A DNA stretch of 64,000 nucleotides from Symbiodinium natans. Taxonomy: Eukaryota; Sar; Dinophyceae; Suessiales; Symbiodiniaceae. The translations under genes were made by a program, and so were the position numbers. Shown in pieces: positions 37,163-47,986 of this stretch; position 1 is the first letter of the stretch, and the number at the start of each line of letters is the position of its first letter. Location of the stretch: assembly GCA_905221605.1 (NCBI GenBank), contig CAJNDS010002143.1, forward strand, positions 124,001-188,000, given 5' to 3'. The notes under the pieces were generated by a model. The model was not told the origin of the DNA, ran no database searches, and saw nothing but the letters and a program-made list of their open reading frames with translations.

Positions 37163-39598
37163 GTGACTGCTGCCTTTTTTTTGTGAGACGATCTGCCTCG
37201 CAGATGATCTTCGTCTTCTTTCCAGTGGACGACCTCACGGTGGGCAAATTGGACATGCAACAAAGACAAATTTGTATGCCTAGGCCTGAAGAAATGCAAA
37301 AGCAAGCGAGACTACCAACAACTGAGCAGTGATCAAGACATGATTGTTCGCAGTCACCGAGTTGCACAGCTGATAAGCCTTTCTGGAACAAACATCCGCA
37401 ATATTCAGAACTTCTCTGAGCGACACCAGCAGTCAGCAGCCTCTGACGCACTTTTCGTCACGACTGCAGCCGTGTCAAGGATGTCAGCAATGACCTGCTG
37501 CAAAGGTGAAAAATCTGGGAGCAGATTGAGGGTCAGTCTCCAGGCTCAGGCCAGCAATGCAGCCAAGCAGATGGAGTCCTCTGAGCCCCAGTCAATCTAC
37601 CGAATAACACACGAAACAAAAATCTGTCGGAAAGTGCTAAACGGGAGAGCGAGCGCTACTTCTCTAAGCGGCGTCTAAGGAGCGAGCACTGGTCAGCGTG
37701 TCATCACCTCGGGAAGGAAGTCTCCAGTCTCCTCATGATCTACCCTTTAAACAAAGAAAACACCATTCTTGTCGTTTGCTACGTCTGCCAAGACGTGAAA
37801 GTGTCGGACTTTAGGGTTGCGGCAATCCCCGCTTACTTCTGATTTGGGTTTGTCAGCCTTTCAGGCTTTGGGTCGGCCATTTTTTTTGCTTTGAAAGTTC
37901 CGCTGTGATCACGGTGATCACCCAAGGATGGCTTCACTTTCCGACCAGAAGTCAAAGTGACAAAGCATGACGAAGCCCAAAGCTACAACTGTCAAAGTCG
38001 CAAGCAACAATTTTTTACGGCTTGCCGATGCCTGCAGAAGACGCGAAGCAACGAACAAGGCCTATCATGCTGACATGCACCTCTGAGGAGGCCCCACTGC
38101 AGAAAAAAGCCGGGCTATTGCGCCCAAGCATTCTAGGCAAAAAGGATCCCTTTTTTTGCGGGAGCAGACCTCGCATCTGTCAAAAAAAACGCAAGTTCGT
38201 GAGTCGTGATGGAACAACTGCCCCAAGCGAGAGACGGCTCCGGACGGTGTGATGCCACGTGATCAGGCTTACCCAGGTGCGACCGGATATGGGATGACCA
38301 GGTGCGACCGAGCAGGACTGATGACCAGGCATGACCAAGTATGATCCACGGCCTGAAACTTAATGACCTTCGGTGGCGGGACTGGATTCAAAACAGGGCG
38401 AGGTCGTGCTATAACCTTTGCCAGCTAGAGATTGGCGGTCGTTGGCGGGACAGCAACATTGAACACCTACATCTGTTGGGAGGTGTTAAAGCAAAACTGC
38501 ATGTCACGAAAGTGCATTGCATGGATCACAAAGCCTATGCACCTGTCTCCTGCAACGCTCGAAATTGGATCTAATCCGATGACTGCTCCAGGCATACACA
38601 CTTCCGAATGCGGAGTGCTCTCGAAGCTGTATATACCAACACAAAAAGCTTCTCCACACGCCCACCATCATCCGCCATCAACTCCGAAGTATGAAGCAGC
38701 CAGCAACAAAGGCCAGTAAAGCTTGGCCACCCAAAACCCCACATGCCCAACCATCCTTCCTCAGGCCGCTGCCAACATCATCATTTTCTGGCACCTGGCC
38801 AGAAGCCACAAATTAGCCATAAACACGCCTTTTCAGCACTGGGCGAAGACTTTCAACGTTAACCTGATTCCCCTGCACAAAGCCCAAAAAGATCAGAAAG
38901 AGGCTTGGCCGATGAAAAATCCTATGCGGAGGAGATGCTAACTGGACTTCTCATTCTTGCCCTGGGTTTCAAACAGGGAGCAGAGTTGAAATAAGAGTTG
39001 TTAAGAGTGATACATTGGTGTGAGCGGATTGTGCGCAAAGCCCTCGGAGACAAGCCAAGAGATGACAACACTCTCGTTGCATCTTTCACATTCGAGCCAC
39101 TCGCAGCGATGGAGGGCCGGTATTAAAGTGAGGTGCTTCACTGAAAAATGCCATATGCCAAGAATGTGGTCTGTGCCGTGTGCAGGTCGGACATCTTCTG
39201 TCCCTTCCGAATTAGGCTGAACCCACCTCCAACAGCCGGCAACTCCGAGTGGGGTAACGTGTTGAAGCCACAAAGAATCGGTTCATGGCAACAAACAATT
39301 ACAGAATCAAAGCGCATAGGCGCAGACAGAAACAAACAAGACGCACGTACACACGCGCACACACGTTGGAAAGTCACGACCCATCATGGAGTGCACACAG
39401 CAGAGAAGAGTAGTCAGCTTTGAGAAGTGTCGAGAAGTATGGCCTCAAGTCATGGGAGTCTTTGACTGATTCCTCGAAAGCTGTAGGTACGTGAGGATGG
39501 CATCCCATCCTCATATCCTAGCTTTCAATCTGGAGCTTCCTTGGCCCACGCCAGAGTGCGGCAGCGGTTTCTCCTCCCTGCAGAAAAATACTCATCCG

Positions 39599-40524
39599 AC
39601 GGTACATGTTAGGTAGCGCCATGTTCAGATGATTGCACACACACACTAGTTGAAACCACGAGGGTTAAAAATTGGTGAATCTCTGGTATAACAGCGGGCT
39701 CAAACATCAAGCCGGAGCGAAACAGACTCGGACCCCACGTTAGTAGCAGCGGAACGGCCACCAACGACTAGACGTAAACAAACTCACCCCATCGAACGCC
39801 GCAATCGCACCTGCATACACACCGATCAGATCCTCAGTTTACAGTCTACACATTGTCTAAGGTCCGCGCTTCAAGACTGTTACTGGAGTTTCGTCGGAGG
39901 TTCACTGCCAGGTTTTCTAAAAGTCATACACTTCAGAGGCCAGCTCTCAAACCTTGACCGGAACACTCCGGGCTGGCATGACTCCAGATCCGTTTTTCCA
40001 CACGCGTGCTCGCCCCATTGCAATCAAAATTGGATACTGCCCTTCGATTCAGGGTTCCACACACACTTGTTGAAACCGTGAGGGATAAGTATTGGTGAAT
40101 CTCTGGCATAGCAGAGGACTCAAACATCAAGCCGGACCTTAGCAGCAACGGCACGGCCACCAACGACTAGACGCAAACAAACTCACCCCAACGAACGCTG
40201 CAATCGCACTTGCATACAGACCGATCAGATCCTTAGTTTGCACATTGTCAAGGGTCCGTACTTCAAATCTTTACAAAGTTTCGTCGAAGGTTCACTGCCA
40301 GGTTTTCAAAAGTCATACTCGTCAGGTGCCAGCTTTCAAACCTTGACAGGAACACTCCGGGCTGGCATGACTCCAGATCCGTTTTCTCTCACGCGTGTTC
40401 TTACGGTTGCAAGCTGAATTTGGGTACCACCCTTCGATACAGGGTTGCACACACACACATCAACCATTAGAGTTTGGACGGTACAAGCTAGGTAGCGCCA
40501 TGTTCAGATGGTTGCACACACAGA
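39599..40524 (+). repeat. Tandem duplication of about 0.4 kb with repeated borders
   Basis: Copy 1 is about 39640-40057 and copy 2 about 40058-40450. Shared stretches include GGTGAATCTCTGG, CGGCCACCAACGACTAGACG and CACTCCGGGCTGGCATGACT. A border word (TAGGTAGCGCCATGTTCAGA) with AC-rich sequence occurs before copy 1 (39609-39650) and again after copy 2 (40489-40525). Copies differ by substitutions and small indels, so the duplication is not recent. No coding frame is shared. Confidence 0.85.
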
Positions 40525-41113
40525 CACACTCACTCACTCATGCATGCGCTGCGTTCGCGAAAGCACGTGAAAGCCAGCTCTCTGGGCCTCTTCAGGATCA
40601 TCAGATGTGAGACCTTGCATCTCCGCCAAGATTATGATTGATGACGCCTGGCAGCTCGTCGCCAGCGTTGCGCTGAGCAACTCTTGTCTGAAATCTACAT
40701 GGCTGGACATGGCCCTTCATGCGCTCCATCGAAGAACCGTGCGTTGTGGACTCCCAACCTCTCTGAGAGGCAGCTCTCGCAGGCTCTTCCCTGATGTTCT
40801 TGGCCCGTAGTGATTCTCAATCTCCTTGGCAACTCGACGAAGGCAGTGCACAAGAAAAGGAATAAGATCGCAAAGACCACACTTGTCTCGAGCTGAGCAT
40901 CCAGATTAACCACCTTGCGCTGTCCTGCGGGCAGATGCTGAATCGTAAAACCGTCGCAGTTGTGCATTTGAAAAGCATCCCTGTAACAAACACTCTGCCA
41001 GCAAAACGAAGTCGCCCATGCTAGCTACACCTTGATTCATGGAGAACCCCTGCTCTTACCAGTAACTGCTTGCTTTTGTTCTTCTGGCACTACTCCCCTG
41101 AGTGCCCGACGCG
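40525..41113. other. No supported gene
   Basis: No domain or strong exon signal between the tandem duplication and the TG/CG tract. Confidence 0.5.
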
Positions 41114-41460
41114 GTGTGTGCGTGTGTGCGTGTGTGTGCGTGTGTGTGCGTGAGTGTGCGTGTGTGCGTGTGTGCGTGTGTGCGCGTGTGTGCGTGTGTG
41201 CGTGTGTGCGCGTGTGCGTGTGTGCGCGTGTGCGTGTGTGCGCGTGTGTGTGTGTGCGCGTGTGCGTGTGTGCGCGTGTGCGTGTGCGTGCTCGTGCGCG
41301 TGCGCGTGTGCGTGCGCGTGCGCGTGTGCGTGCGCATGTGCGCGTGTGGGCGTGTGCGTGTGCACGTGCGCGTGTGCGTGTGGGCGTGTGCGTGTGGGCG
41401 TGTGTGCGTGTGCGTGTGGGCGTGTGTGCGTGTGCGTGTGTGCGTGTGTGCGTGTGTGCG
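41114..41460 (+). repeat. TG/CG dinucleotide-rich microsatellite
   Basis: Alternating purine-pyrimidine DNA made of GTGTGC, GCGTGT and GCGTGC words with occasional GGGC. It runs into the assembly gap, so its true length is unknown. All long Cys/Val or His/Thr frames through it are artefacts. Confidence 0.95.
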
Positions 41461-41560
41461 NNNNNNNNNNNNNNNNNNNNNNNNNNNNNNNNNNNNNNNN
41501 NNNNNNNNNNNNNNNNNNNNNNNNNNNNNNNNNNNNNNNNNNNNNNNNNNNNNNNNNNNN
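41461..41560. other. Assembly gap (100 N)
   Basis: Exactly 100 N, the usual placeholder for a gap of unknown length, following directly on the TG/CG repeat. Confidence 0.99.
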
Positions 41561-41939
41561 CTTTAGAATTTTCGGCAGTATGCATCAAGAGCAACCACAG
41601 GGTTGCAGGTGTAGGGTTCAGGGTGTATAACCCAATGTTCCACAGTCTTACCTAAGCCGCAGGCCGCCTATACTACTTAAGCTTCCCGAAGCTGGATCGC
41701 TCTAACCCCTAAACCTTACACGCTAATTAGTTTAAGTAGAGGGTTTACGTGAAGTGTTATTCTAAAGGGATGTCTATAATTAATTTGTTTTCCATTCGTC
41801 TGAATATTTGGGCGTTTACCCCTTCCCATCTAGCACCCCTAATTATAAGAAATCTTAGATCTTGTGTCTTTTGAAAAATACGTCGTGGCGCTGCCCTTCC
41901 AAAACCCGACCGTTTAATATAGCAGAAATGGATTGTTAT
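41561..41939. other. No supported gene
   Basis: AT-richer DNA downstream of the nucleotidyltransferase gene; contains isolated CCCTAAA-like words but no array. Confidence 0.5.
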
Positions 41940-43351
41940 TCACGACCCGGACTTGCGAATGACTTCCTGCATCCGCTGGACTTGTGCCTGGAGTTGGGTT
42001 TGCCTTCCTGCCTGGTCCTCCTCGGCCTCAGCCACAGCCTCTTGAATCACCTCTTCCAACGATGCTCCGCTTTCCTGCACCTGGGGGTTCTAAAATCATT
42101 GTTTGAGCCCGCGCTATGCAACTGCCTGAGACGGGAATGCTTGCGGCTCTTATTAAAAGGGGGCGAATCATCCTGGACCCGAATGCAGGGACAACCCTCC
42201 ACCTCTTCCAGCATCTTCTTGAAGAGCTCCAGCGCTGACAAGTCTGAGCTTAGCTTTCGGGCCAAGTTCTCGAGGTGAAATCCACAGAGGCCTCGAGCGT
42301 TGAAGAAAGCTAACCTTACTTCTCCAATATGCAGGCGAGTTAGCCACAGGCCAGCTTATGCCCTTAAAGCAAGGAAACCCCAAAAAGTCCAAAAGTTGAC
42401 CAAGTGACTTGGTCATCTTAACGGCCTGCTGAGAGGTTGGGCTTTCCGAGAAGAAGTCGACATTGTCGCCGCGGTCGACTATACCGCTCCTGGGTTGGTT
42501 GAGCTTCCCAACTTTTCCCCAACCTTCCAGAACTCCAGGGCTCAAAGATGCCCTCTCAAAACGGCAGAGTAGTTCACAGTATGTATTTTTCGAGCCCAAG
42601 ATGGCCCCACTCTAATGATTTCACATACCCCAAAGTGCTGCCCAGAATCTCGAACGCGGTGTTCATAAACGCGATGTCCACATACCCAGAGCCATCCCTG
42701 GCCTCAAGGGTAATGCATTTCTTGCCCATGTGCTCGACCTGCCAATCTTGGCCCTCCGTGTCCTGCGCTAGGCACGAGGCCAAACTTTCCTTGAATGCAT
42801 TTCGCTGGGCCCGGGTGATGTTCTCTTTGGTGACGACGTTCAGGTCCAAATCTGATGAGAAGTCCACAGCTGTCCCGGTGCGAAAGGACCCGGCTTTCTT
42901 GAACTCCATGATCTGGGGTGGGTTTGGGGATGCTTTGAAATTACCGCTAAAACAAAAGTTCTTGAGGACTTTCTAGAGGATACGTAGGGGCATGAAGACT
43001 TTCAAACACACATTTCCAGATGAACGCCCCAGTGGCAGAGATGTCCGCATCTTTGGCGGCTGCCCAGACAGACTGCGTGAGCCAGAGGGGAATCTTCTTC
43101 CCGCTATAGAAGGCAAGCGTGATCTCGTTTGCTACACTCTCAAAGCCGCCCTCATCCAGGCCATAGATGGACTTCAAGCGCTCCTCTGGCGCGGCGCTTA
43201 GCAGCTCCTCCTTGCTGAAAGCACTCAGACTCACGGCTTGCCTGACAGGAACAGGCACCCGCGGCCAGAGCCTCAGGCCACAGAAGGCCCGAAGGGAGGT
43301 GACGACCAGGAACGGAACCAACACCACGCTGCGAAGAGGAGCACGAGACAT
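41940..43351 (-). CDS. Pol-beta-fold nucleotidyltransferase with N-terminal presequence (about 5 exons)
   Basis: Exon 1 (from ATG 43351 to about 42990) starts with a signal-like stretch (SVVLVPFLVVTSLRAF), then a basic segment, as in dinoflagellate plastid presequences. Exon 2 (42912-42629, between CACCCCAG and GTATGTG) carries the nucleotidyltransferase signature AGSFRTGTAVDFSSDLDLNV: the Gly-Ser pair and the paired Asp residues that bind metal. A later Asp strand reads GYVDIAFMN. About 42478-42370 gives QQAVKMTKSLGQLLDF, like the helix after the catalytic core of poly(A)/poly(U) polymerases. About 42280-42215 and 42080-41940 encode a C-terminal coiled coil ending RKSGS. A terminal RNA nucleotidyltransferase is likely; organelle location is inference. 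Joins between exons 1-2 and 2-3 are approximate. Confidence 0.55.
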
Positions 43352-43987
43352 GGCGGGCTCGCCCCTGCCAAAAGGGCTGGAACAAATTGAAACTTGCAAC
43401 ACCGGACTTTCAAAGATTGAGATTGAGCCGCTTGATATTAAGGCACAAACATCTCTCTGAGGTCGTCCTAGTCGTCCTAAACCAACCCCTTGTGCATCTG
43501 GACGCCCTCACGTCGCAAGTGTCGTGAGTGCCTCTGATTGCATCGGAATACTCGGAGGGCACTGTCCGGAATCTAGCGCCCTCATTTTCTCGACGGCTGG
43601 AATTGTGTTTCCAGACTGCGGAGTTCTTCCGAGGCATATGCTCACACCGTCTCCTCTCTCTCATGCATGCCCGCACGCACTTCAGTCGGGATAAAGTTTC
43701 GGGATGTCCGTCGACTGCCTATCTTCAGGAGCGCATGGGGAATTGCAGCAGACATCGGCAACGAAACCAACATAGTCCAGGGCGCAAGCTGAGCCGCACC
43801 CGCTCCCCCAGAGGAAAACAAAAGCTTTCATGGTGTTTGTGCGTGGTCTTCCGCTAGGTGTGGCATGCAGATGCAAGAAGCAAGGTTGTTTTTCACGACG
43901 TGCATTTGCGCATGCCATGGTCGCAGCGTGCCCGCAGCCCTAGGCCCAGCCCTAGTCGGAAACCTTGGAAGATTAACATCCTCACAG
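43352..43987. other. No supported gene
   Basis: Upstream of the nucleotidyltransferase gene. Only short competing frames on both strands. Confidence 0.45.
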
Positions 43988-44114
43988 GACATTTTAGCCT
44001 TTTTTGAAACTCTCCGGCGCGACTTTGGCGGAGGCGCCAGCTTCGCTGTTCAGCAGCCGGCGAATTTTGAAGGCACTGGGAAAGAGGTCCAGGAACTGGT
44101 CCAAGCTGTCCTCT
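43988..44114 (+). CDS. Candidate internal exon, unrecognised
   Basis: Follows the acceptor CCTCACAG and ends before GCAAGT, a good GC donor, or before GTCACA four bases later. The frame reads DILAFFETLRRDFGGG and continues into a helix (GKEVQELVQAVL). Composition and splice signals support a real exon. Family unknown. Confidence 0.35.
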
Positions 44115-44620
44115 GCAAGTCACAACTTGCGAGATGCAAGCCACGGTCCACGGTACTGAATACAAAGGAGTGGCGTGACTCAGATCGCGATCATCAAGAG
44201 CATAAACACAAGAGAAGCTGCATACACAGTTTTTGCAGTTCGACATCAAACATGACATGGGCGGAAAACGCTAGAACGCCTCTGCCCACCAACGTTCGCA
44301 TTGGATCCAAAGACAGAGCTCGCAATGCCTTTCCCACACCTCCGCCCAAACAAAGCATCAGGCCAAAGCCAAGCCATTTCAATGGGAGTGCATGGGGGCG
44401 GAACTCTAACCGACTTGCACTCCACATGCACACGTTGGTCGGGCAGGCAATGTCTCAAATATCGGACGGAAGCGAGAAAGGGCGCATATCAGCTACTTAA
44501 CCGCCGCGCTCAATTATTCGAGCTGTGCCAACAAAGGCCACCACACAAAGCCGCCGTGCATCAACGTGCGATGCCCCGCCAAACGTTGTGAAGGGGAGCG
44601 TGCTATGATGAGCTGTTAGC

Positions 44621-44649
44621 TGTGATGACTGTGATGACTGTGATGACTG

Positions 44650-44681
<32 letters not shown>
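44621..44681 (+). repeat. (TGATGACTG)n and (GAT)n microsatellite
   Basis: About three copies of TGATGACTG turning into about ten GAT triplets. Confidence 0.95.
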
Positions 44682-45241
44682 GGTGGTTTTTGTTGTGACT
44701 ACTCCTGTCATATGGTCCTTGCTAGTAGTCGGTAGTCGTTCTCATTACACACACTCTTGCTCCCACAGCCCTCCGCCCGCGCCCTCGTGCAGGTCTGGTC
44801 ACAAAGTCTATTTGGCCAGTGCCTGGACAAGTGAAAACTTGACTGGGGTTCGAGTTGTGATTTCCGGCTGAGATTTCAGGATTTGGTCGCGGGTTTGAGA
44901 GTTGTTGGTTGGGGGGTTTACTAGGGTGCGTGGGGCATAGCCGAATCAGGCTTTGGCTTCGTAGAAACTTCCTGTCCTCAGCCAACATCATGAACTAGGC
45001 ATGACATCTGTGTCTGTGGAGCCTGGTGGTGCCAGTCCCAACAACAGAAAGAGATCCAACTGTATGTGATCTGCATCCTTGCATAGAGAGAGTGTCGACT
45101 TGCAGAGACCTGCTTTGTTAGATGTGTCGGTTGAACCATGCTGTCTGTAGCACGCGTCGACTTCGAAGATCTGTGTGTCTGACACGCGTTTAAGGCATTT
45201 GTGCAACGCCCAACCCTCCACTGGGAGCCTTTCCAACAGAC
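44682..45241. other. No supported gene
   Basis: No domain or strong exon signal, apart from probable intron sequence of the minus-strand exon to its right. Confidence 0.4.
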
Positions 45242-45418
45242 CCTGAAACCGTGCCCAAGCCAGTCCGACTTCTCCAGCACTGTAGAGATCTCCAGCAGCT
45301 TCTCCTTCACCTTCTGCACTTCGCCTGTAACCCCATTGCTCTCATGGTAGCCCGGCGGCCCCTTTTTCTCCTTGGCTATGTTGGTGAAGGCTCGCTGGGC
45401 TTTCTGACTTTTGCTTCG
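45242..45418 (-). CDS. Candidate internal exon, Lys-rich coiled coil
   Basis: 59 in-frame codons between an acceptor CCTGTAG and a donor GTCTGT. Reads SQKAQRAFTNIAKEKKGPP, then a helix KVKEKLLEISTVLEKSDWL. An in-frame stop lies directly upstream of the acceptor, so the exon start fits. No family was recognised. Confidence 0.4.
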
Positions 45419-46667
45419 CTACAGGAACTGCGTGCTCTGTAAGCAAAATCAAGTGCGAAGCCATTCCCAAAACCAAGCCCCAACCGACACGAGAACATCC
45501 ATTAAATTTAATCAAGGCTCGACCCGAGAATAATGCTGATTGCAGCGGAGCTCCTCGCAGCCTTGGGAATTAGATGAGATCATAGGGTCCATGTCGCAAG
45601 GATGCGCAGGGCATTGACAAAACCGCAACCCACTGGACCAGAGGAAGGTTGGCAACAGAAACCATACTCAGGTCCTCGCCCAAAAAAAAGTCAAGTCGGC
45701 TGCATGCTTGTCAAGTAGCCAGGCTCAGTGATCTGCACTGAGAGGTCCTCGGCACGTGTGCAGGGCCCATCGAGGTGCCTTTCTTCCACGATGATCAGCG
45801 GAGACTCCTCAGACGCCTCAGACCCGACAAAGAATCTGGTGATGGTGCTGGAGTCCATGCTACCTGCACATCGGCAGGGCCCATCTTTGTGTCAAACCTG
45901 GCTCCTTGCTACTTTGGGCGAGGGCAACAGGCGATATACGTCTTAGAGAAAGTTGCTGTGCCGATGCGAGGTGGATCTACAGCTCCCCTCCATCGTGCGC
46001 ATGCGCAGACGCGACACGCCCGCCCGCACGCCCGCACGTGCGCGCTCGCGCGAACGCGTTCCCCAGTAAAGTTTTCACAAGGATGGCGGGAGGCGTGATG
46101 CAGTCGTTTCGAGCAGTACAAAAACCGCGCCCAAACCTGTAAACCACAGTATTTATGTACGTTCGCGTGATTGACAGGGGTCCTGAGTACTACGTTGAAA
46201 CTACTCCAGATCCTAGCAACTCCAGTATTCACGTGCTTTGCGTACTGTAAATTGCACCGTTCTCAGCATCTTTAGCTCCACGGTAATACGCTGAAAATGC
46301 GTCAAACCCTGGCAAGTTCAGCATTTACAGGTTTTAAACTGTTTTCCCCGTCGTCGTCCTTACCACACTTCCACCAGGAACCACCACGCGCCATCACCAC
46401 ACACGATTATCGCAGATCACCACGCCACCACCACGACGCTGCATTCCACCACACACCACGGCGCGCCACCACATACCACACATACCTATATGCCCTACAT
46501 ATCCGATATTTACACAACACCAGACCCAGCCGCAGCACCCCCGCCACCTCCGAGAGACCCACCACCTGCACCACTCCCGTGGGGTTCTTTATTAAAAAAA
46601 GCTCACGCGCAGCCCCAGCCTGTGATTGCGAACGGCTGTCCGCGGCCGCAAGTGGAGTCTGCCCAAA
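45419..46667. other. Unassigned; CCA-rich at 46360-46560
   Basis: No named domain. 46360-46560 is rich in CCACCAC and CACCACA words. Open frames running from here into the satellite to the right are compositional. Confidence 0.5.
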
Positions 46668-46930
46668 AAAACCCGAAAAGCCGAAAAGCCGAAAAGTCGA
46701 AAAGTTGATCGGGGCACACGCTTGGCGCGAAAAGGCGCGAAGGCGAAAAGTCGAAAAGTCGAAAATGCGAGAAAAGTGCCGAAAAACCCGAAAAGTCACC
46801 AAAAAACGAAAAGTCGAAAAGTCGAAAAGTCGAAAAGTCGAAAATGCGAGAAAAGTACCGAAAAGTCCGAAAAGTCACCAAAAAACGAAAAGTCGAAAAG
46901 TCGAAAAGTCGAAAAGTCGAAAAGCTGAAA
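46668..46930 (+). repeat. 8-bp satellite (GAAAAGTC)n, left array
   Basis: Repeats of CGAAAAGT, with GAAAAGCC and GAAAATGC variants, broken by short CACCAAAAAAC spacers that create a longer period of about 75 bp. Lys/Ser/Arg or Phe/Asp/Ser frames are products of the unit. Confidence 0.95.
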
Positions 46931-47106
46931 GGTTATGGAATAATCCCGAAAAGTTGGAAAAGTCGAAAGCATGAATATTTTCGAACAATCCTGAACGTTC
47001 CGAGCAGTTTGAAAGTCCCCAAATGTCCAAAAGCCGAAATGTCTACAGGCGGAAAAGTGGGCAAAGCAGAGAAAACGTGAGAAGTTTCGAGAAGTGTCTA
47101 CAAGTT

Positions 47107-47168
47107 GTACCCTAAACTTTAAACCCTAAACCCTAAACCCTTGACTCTTAAACCCTAAACCCTAAAGT
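47107..47168 (+). repeat. Short interstitial telomere repeats
   Basis: Six or seven CCCTAAA-type words with two irregular spacers, in the same orientation as the larger array at 47389. Confidence 0.9.
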
Positions 47169-47388
47169 TGTAAGGTCAAGTGCCGCAATCCAGGTTTTTT
47201 TTTTTTATGCGTTCGGCGGGGGGATGGGGGGGGGTTGGCTTGGGCGGCACGGACTGGATGGACACGCAGTTGTCCTGGAAGCTGTAGACCTCACGGATTG
47301 GGGGGACAGGGACGACTAAACCCCAAACCCCAAACTGTAAAAATATGTATAAGGCTGGTTCAGGGCAGACCTTACACCTCTCAAGAAA

Positions 47389-47513
47389 ACCCTAAACCCT
47401 AAACCCTAAACCCTAAACCCTAAACCCTAAACCCTAAACCCTAAACCCTAAACCCTAAACCCTAAACCCTAAACCCTAAACCCTAAACCCTAAACCCTAA
47501 ACCCTAAACCCTA
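47389..47513 (+). repeat. Interstitial telomere array (CCCTAAA)n
   Basis: About 17-18 perfect CCCTAAA units. This is the plant-type telomere repeat also used by dinoflagellates. It sits inside the window with satellite on both sides, so it marks a subtelomeric or internalised telomere block, or an assembly join near a chromosome end. Confidence 0.97.
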
Positions 47514-47597
47514 GCCCAAGCTACGTGTTGATGTTCAATAGCGGCTAGCAGTGCACGATGACATCAATGTTGGGCTTGTCAATGTCTCGACTATTCG

Positions 47598-47630
47598 GGG
47601 TTTAGGGTTTGGGGTTTGGGGTTTGGGGTT
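47598..47630 (+). repeat. Telomere-like repeats in opposite orientation
   Basis: One TTTAGGG followed by three TTTGGGG units, on the opposite strand to the larger array and separated from it by about 85 bp of unique sequence. Confidence 0.8.
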
Positions 47631-47637
47631 CCCGGCG

Positions 47638-47986
47638 AGACCCGAAAAGTCGAAAAGTCGAAAGTCGAAAAGCCACGAAAAGTCGAAAAGTAGCGAAAAG
47701 TCCCGGCGAGGCCCGAAAAGTCGAAAAGTCGAAAAGCCATGAAAAGTCGAAAAGTACAGAAAAGTCCCGGCGAGACCCGAAAAGTCGAAAAGTCGAAAAG
47801 TCGAAAAGCCACGAAAAGTCGAAAAGTAGCGAAAAGTCCCGGCGAGGCCCGAAAAGTCGAAAAGTCGAAAAGTCGAAAAGTCGAAAAGCCATGAAAAGTC
47901 GAAAAGTACAGAAAAGTCCCGGTGAGACCCGAAAAGTCGAAAAGTCGACAGCTTTTCGACTTTTCGACTTTTCGACTTTTCGGATT
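47638..47986 (+). repeat. 8-bp satellite with higher-order repeat, right array
   Basis: GAAAAGTC units organised in a higher-order period of about 65-80 bp, each period starting CCCGGCGAG (about 47631, 47702, 47768, 47838 and a variant at 47919). At 47950-47986 the unit switches strand (CTTTTCGACTTTTCGACT), so the end of the array can fold into a long hairpin. Confidence 0.95.

Larger units (their letters stand above)
34717..39598. other. Mostly unassigned DNA
   Basis: No named domain. 36541-36870 is rich in GTTTGGG and TTTAGG-like words but is not a clean array. 38270-38345 holds two to three imperfect copies of GATGACCAGGTGCGACC. 39320-39370 is AC-rich. Two plus-strand exon candidates are listed separately. 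Confidence 0.4.

Noticed and set aside
41032-41655. Long open frames of Cys/Val/Arg or His/Thr/Ala running through the gap
   Set aside because: They are translations of a dinucleotide microsatellite and of N bases.
47389-47630. Telomere-telomere chromosome fusion
   Set aside because: A fusion would read TTTAGGG then CCCTAAA; here the order is the reverse.
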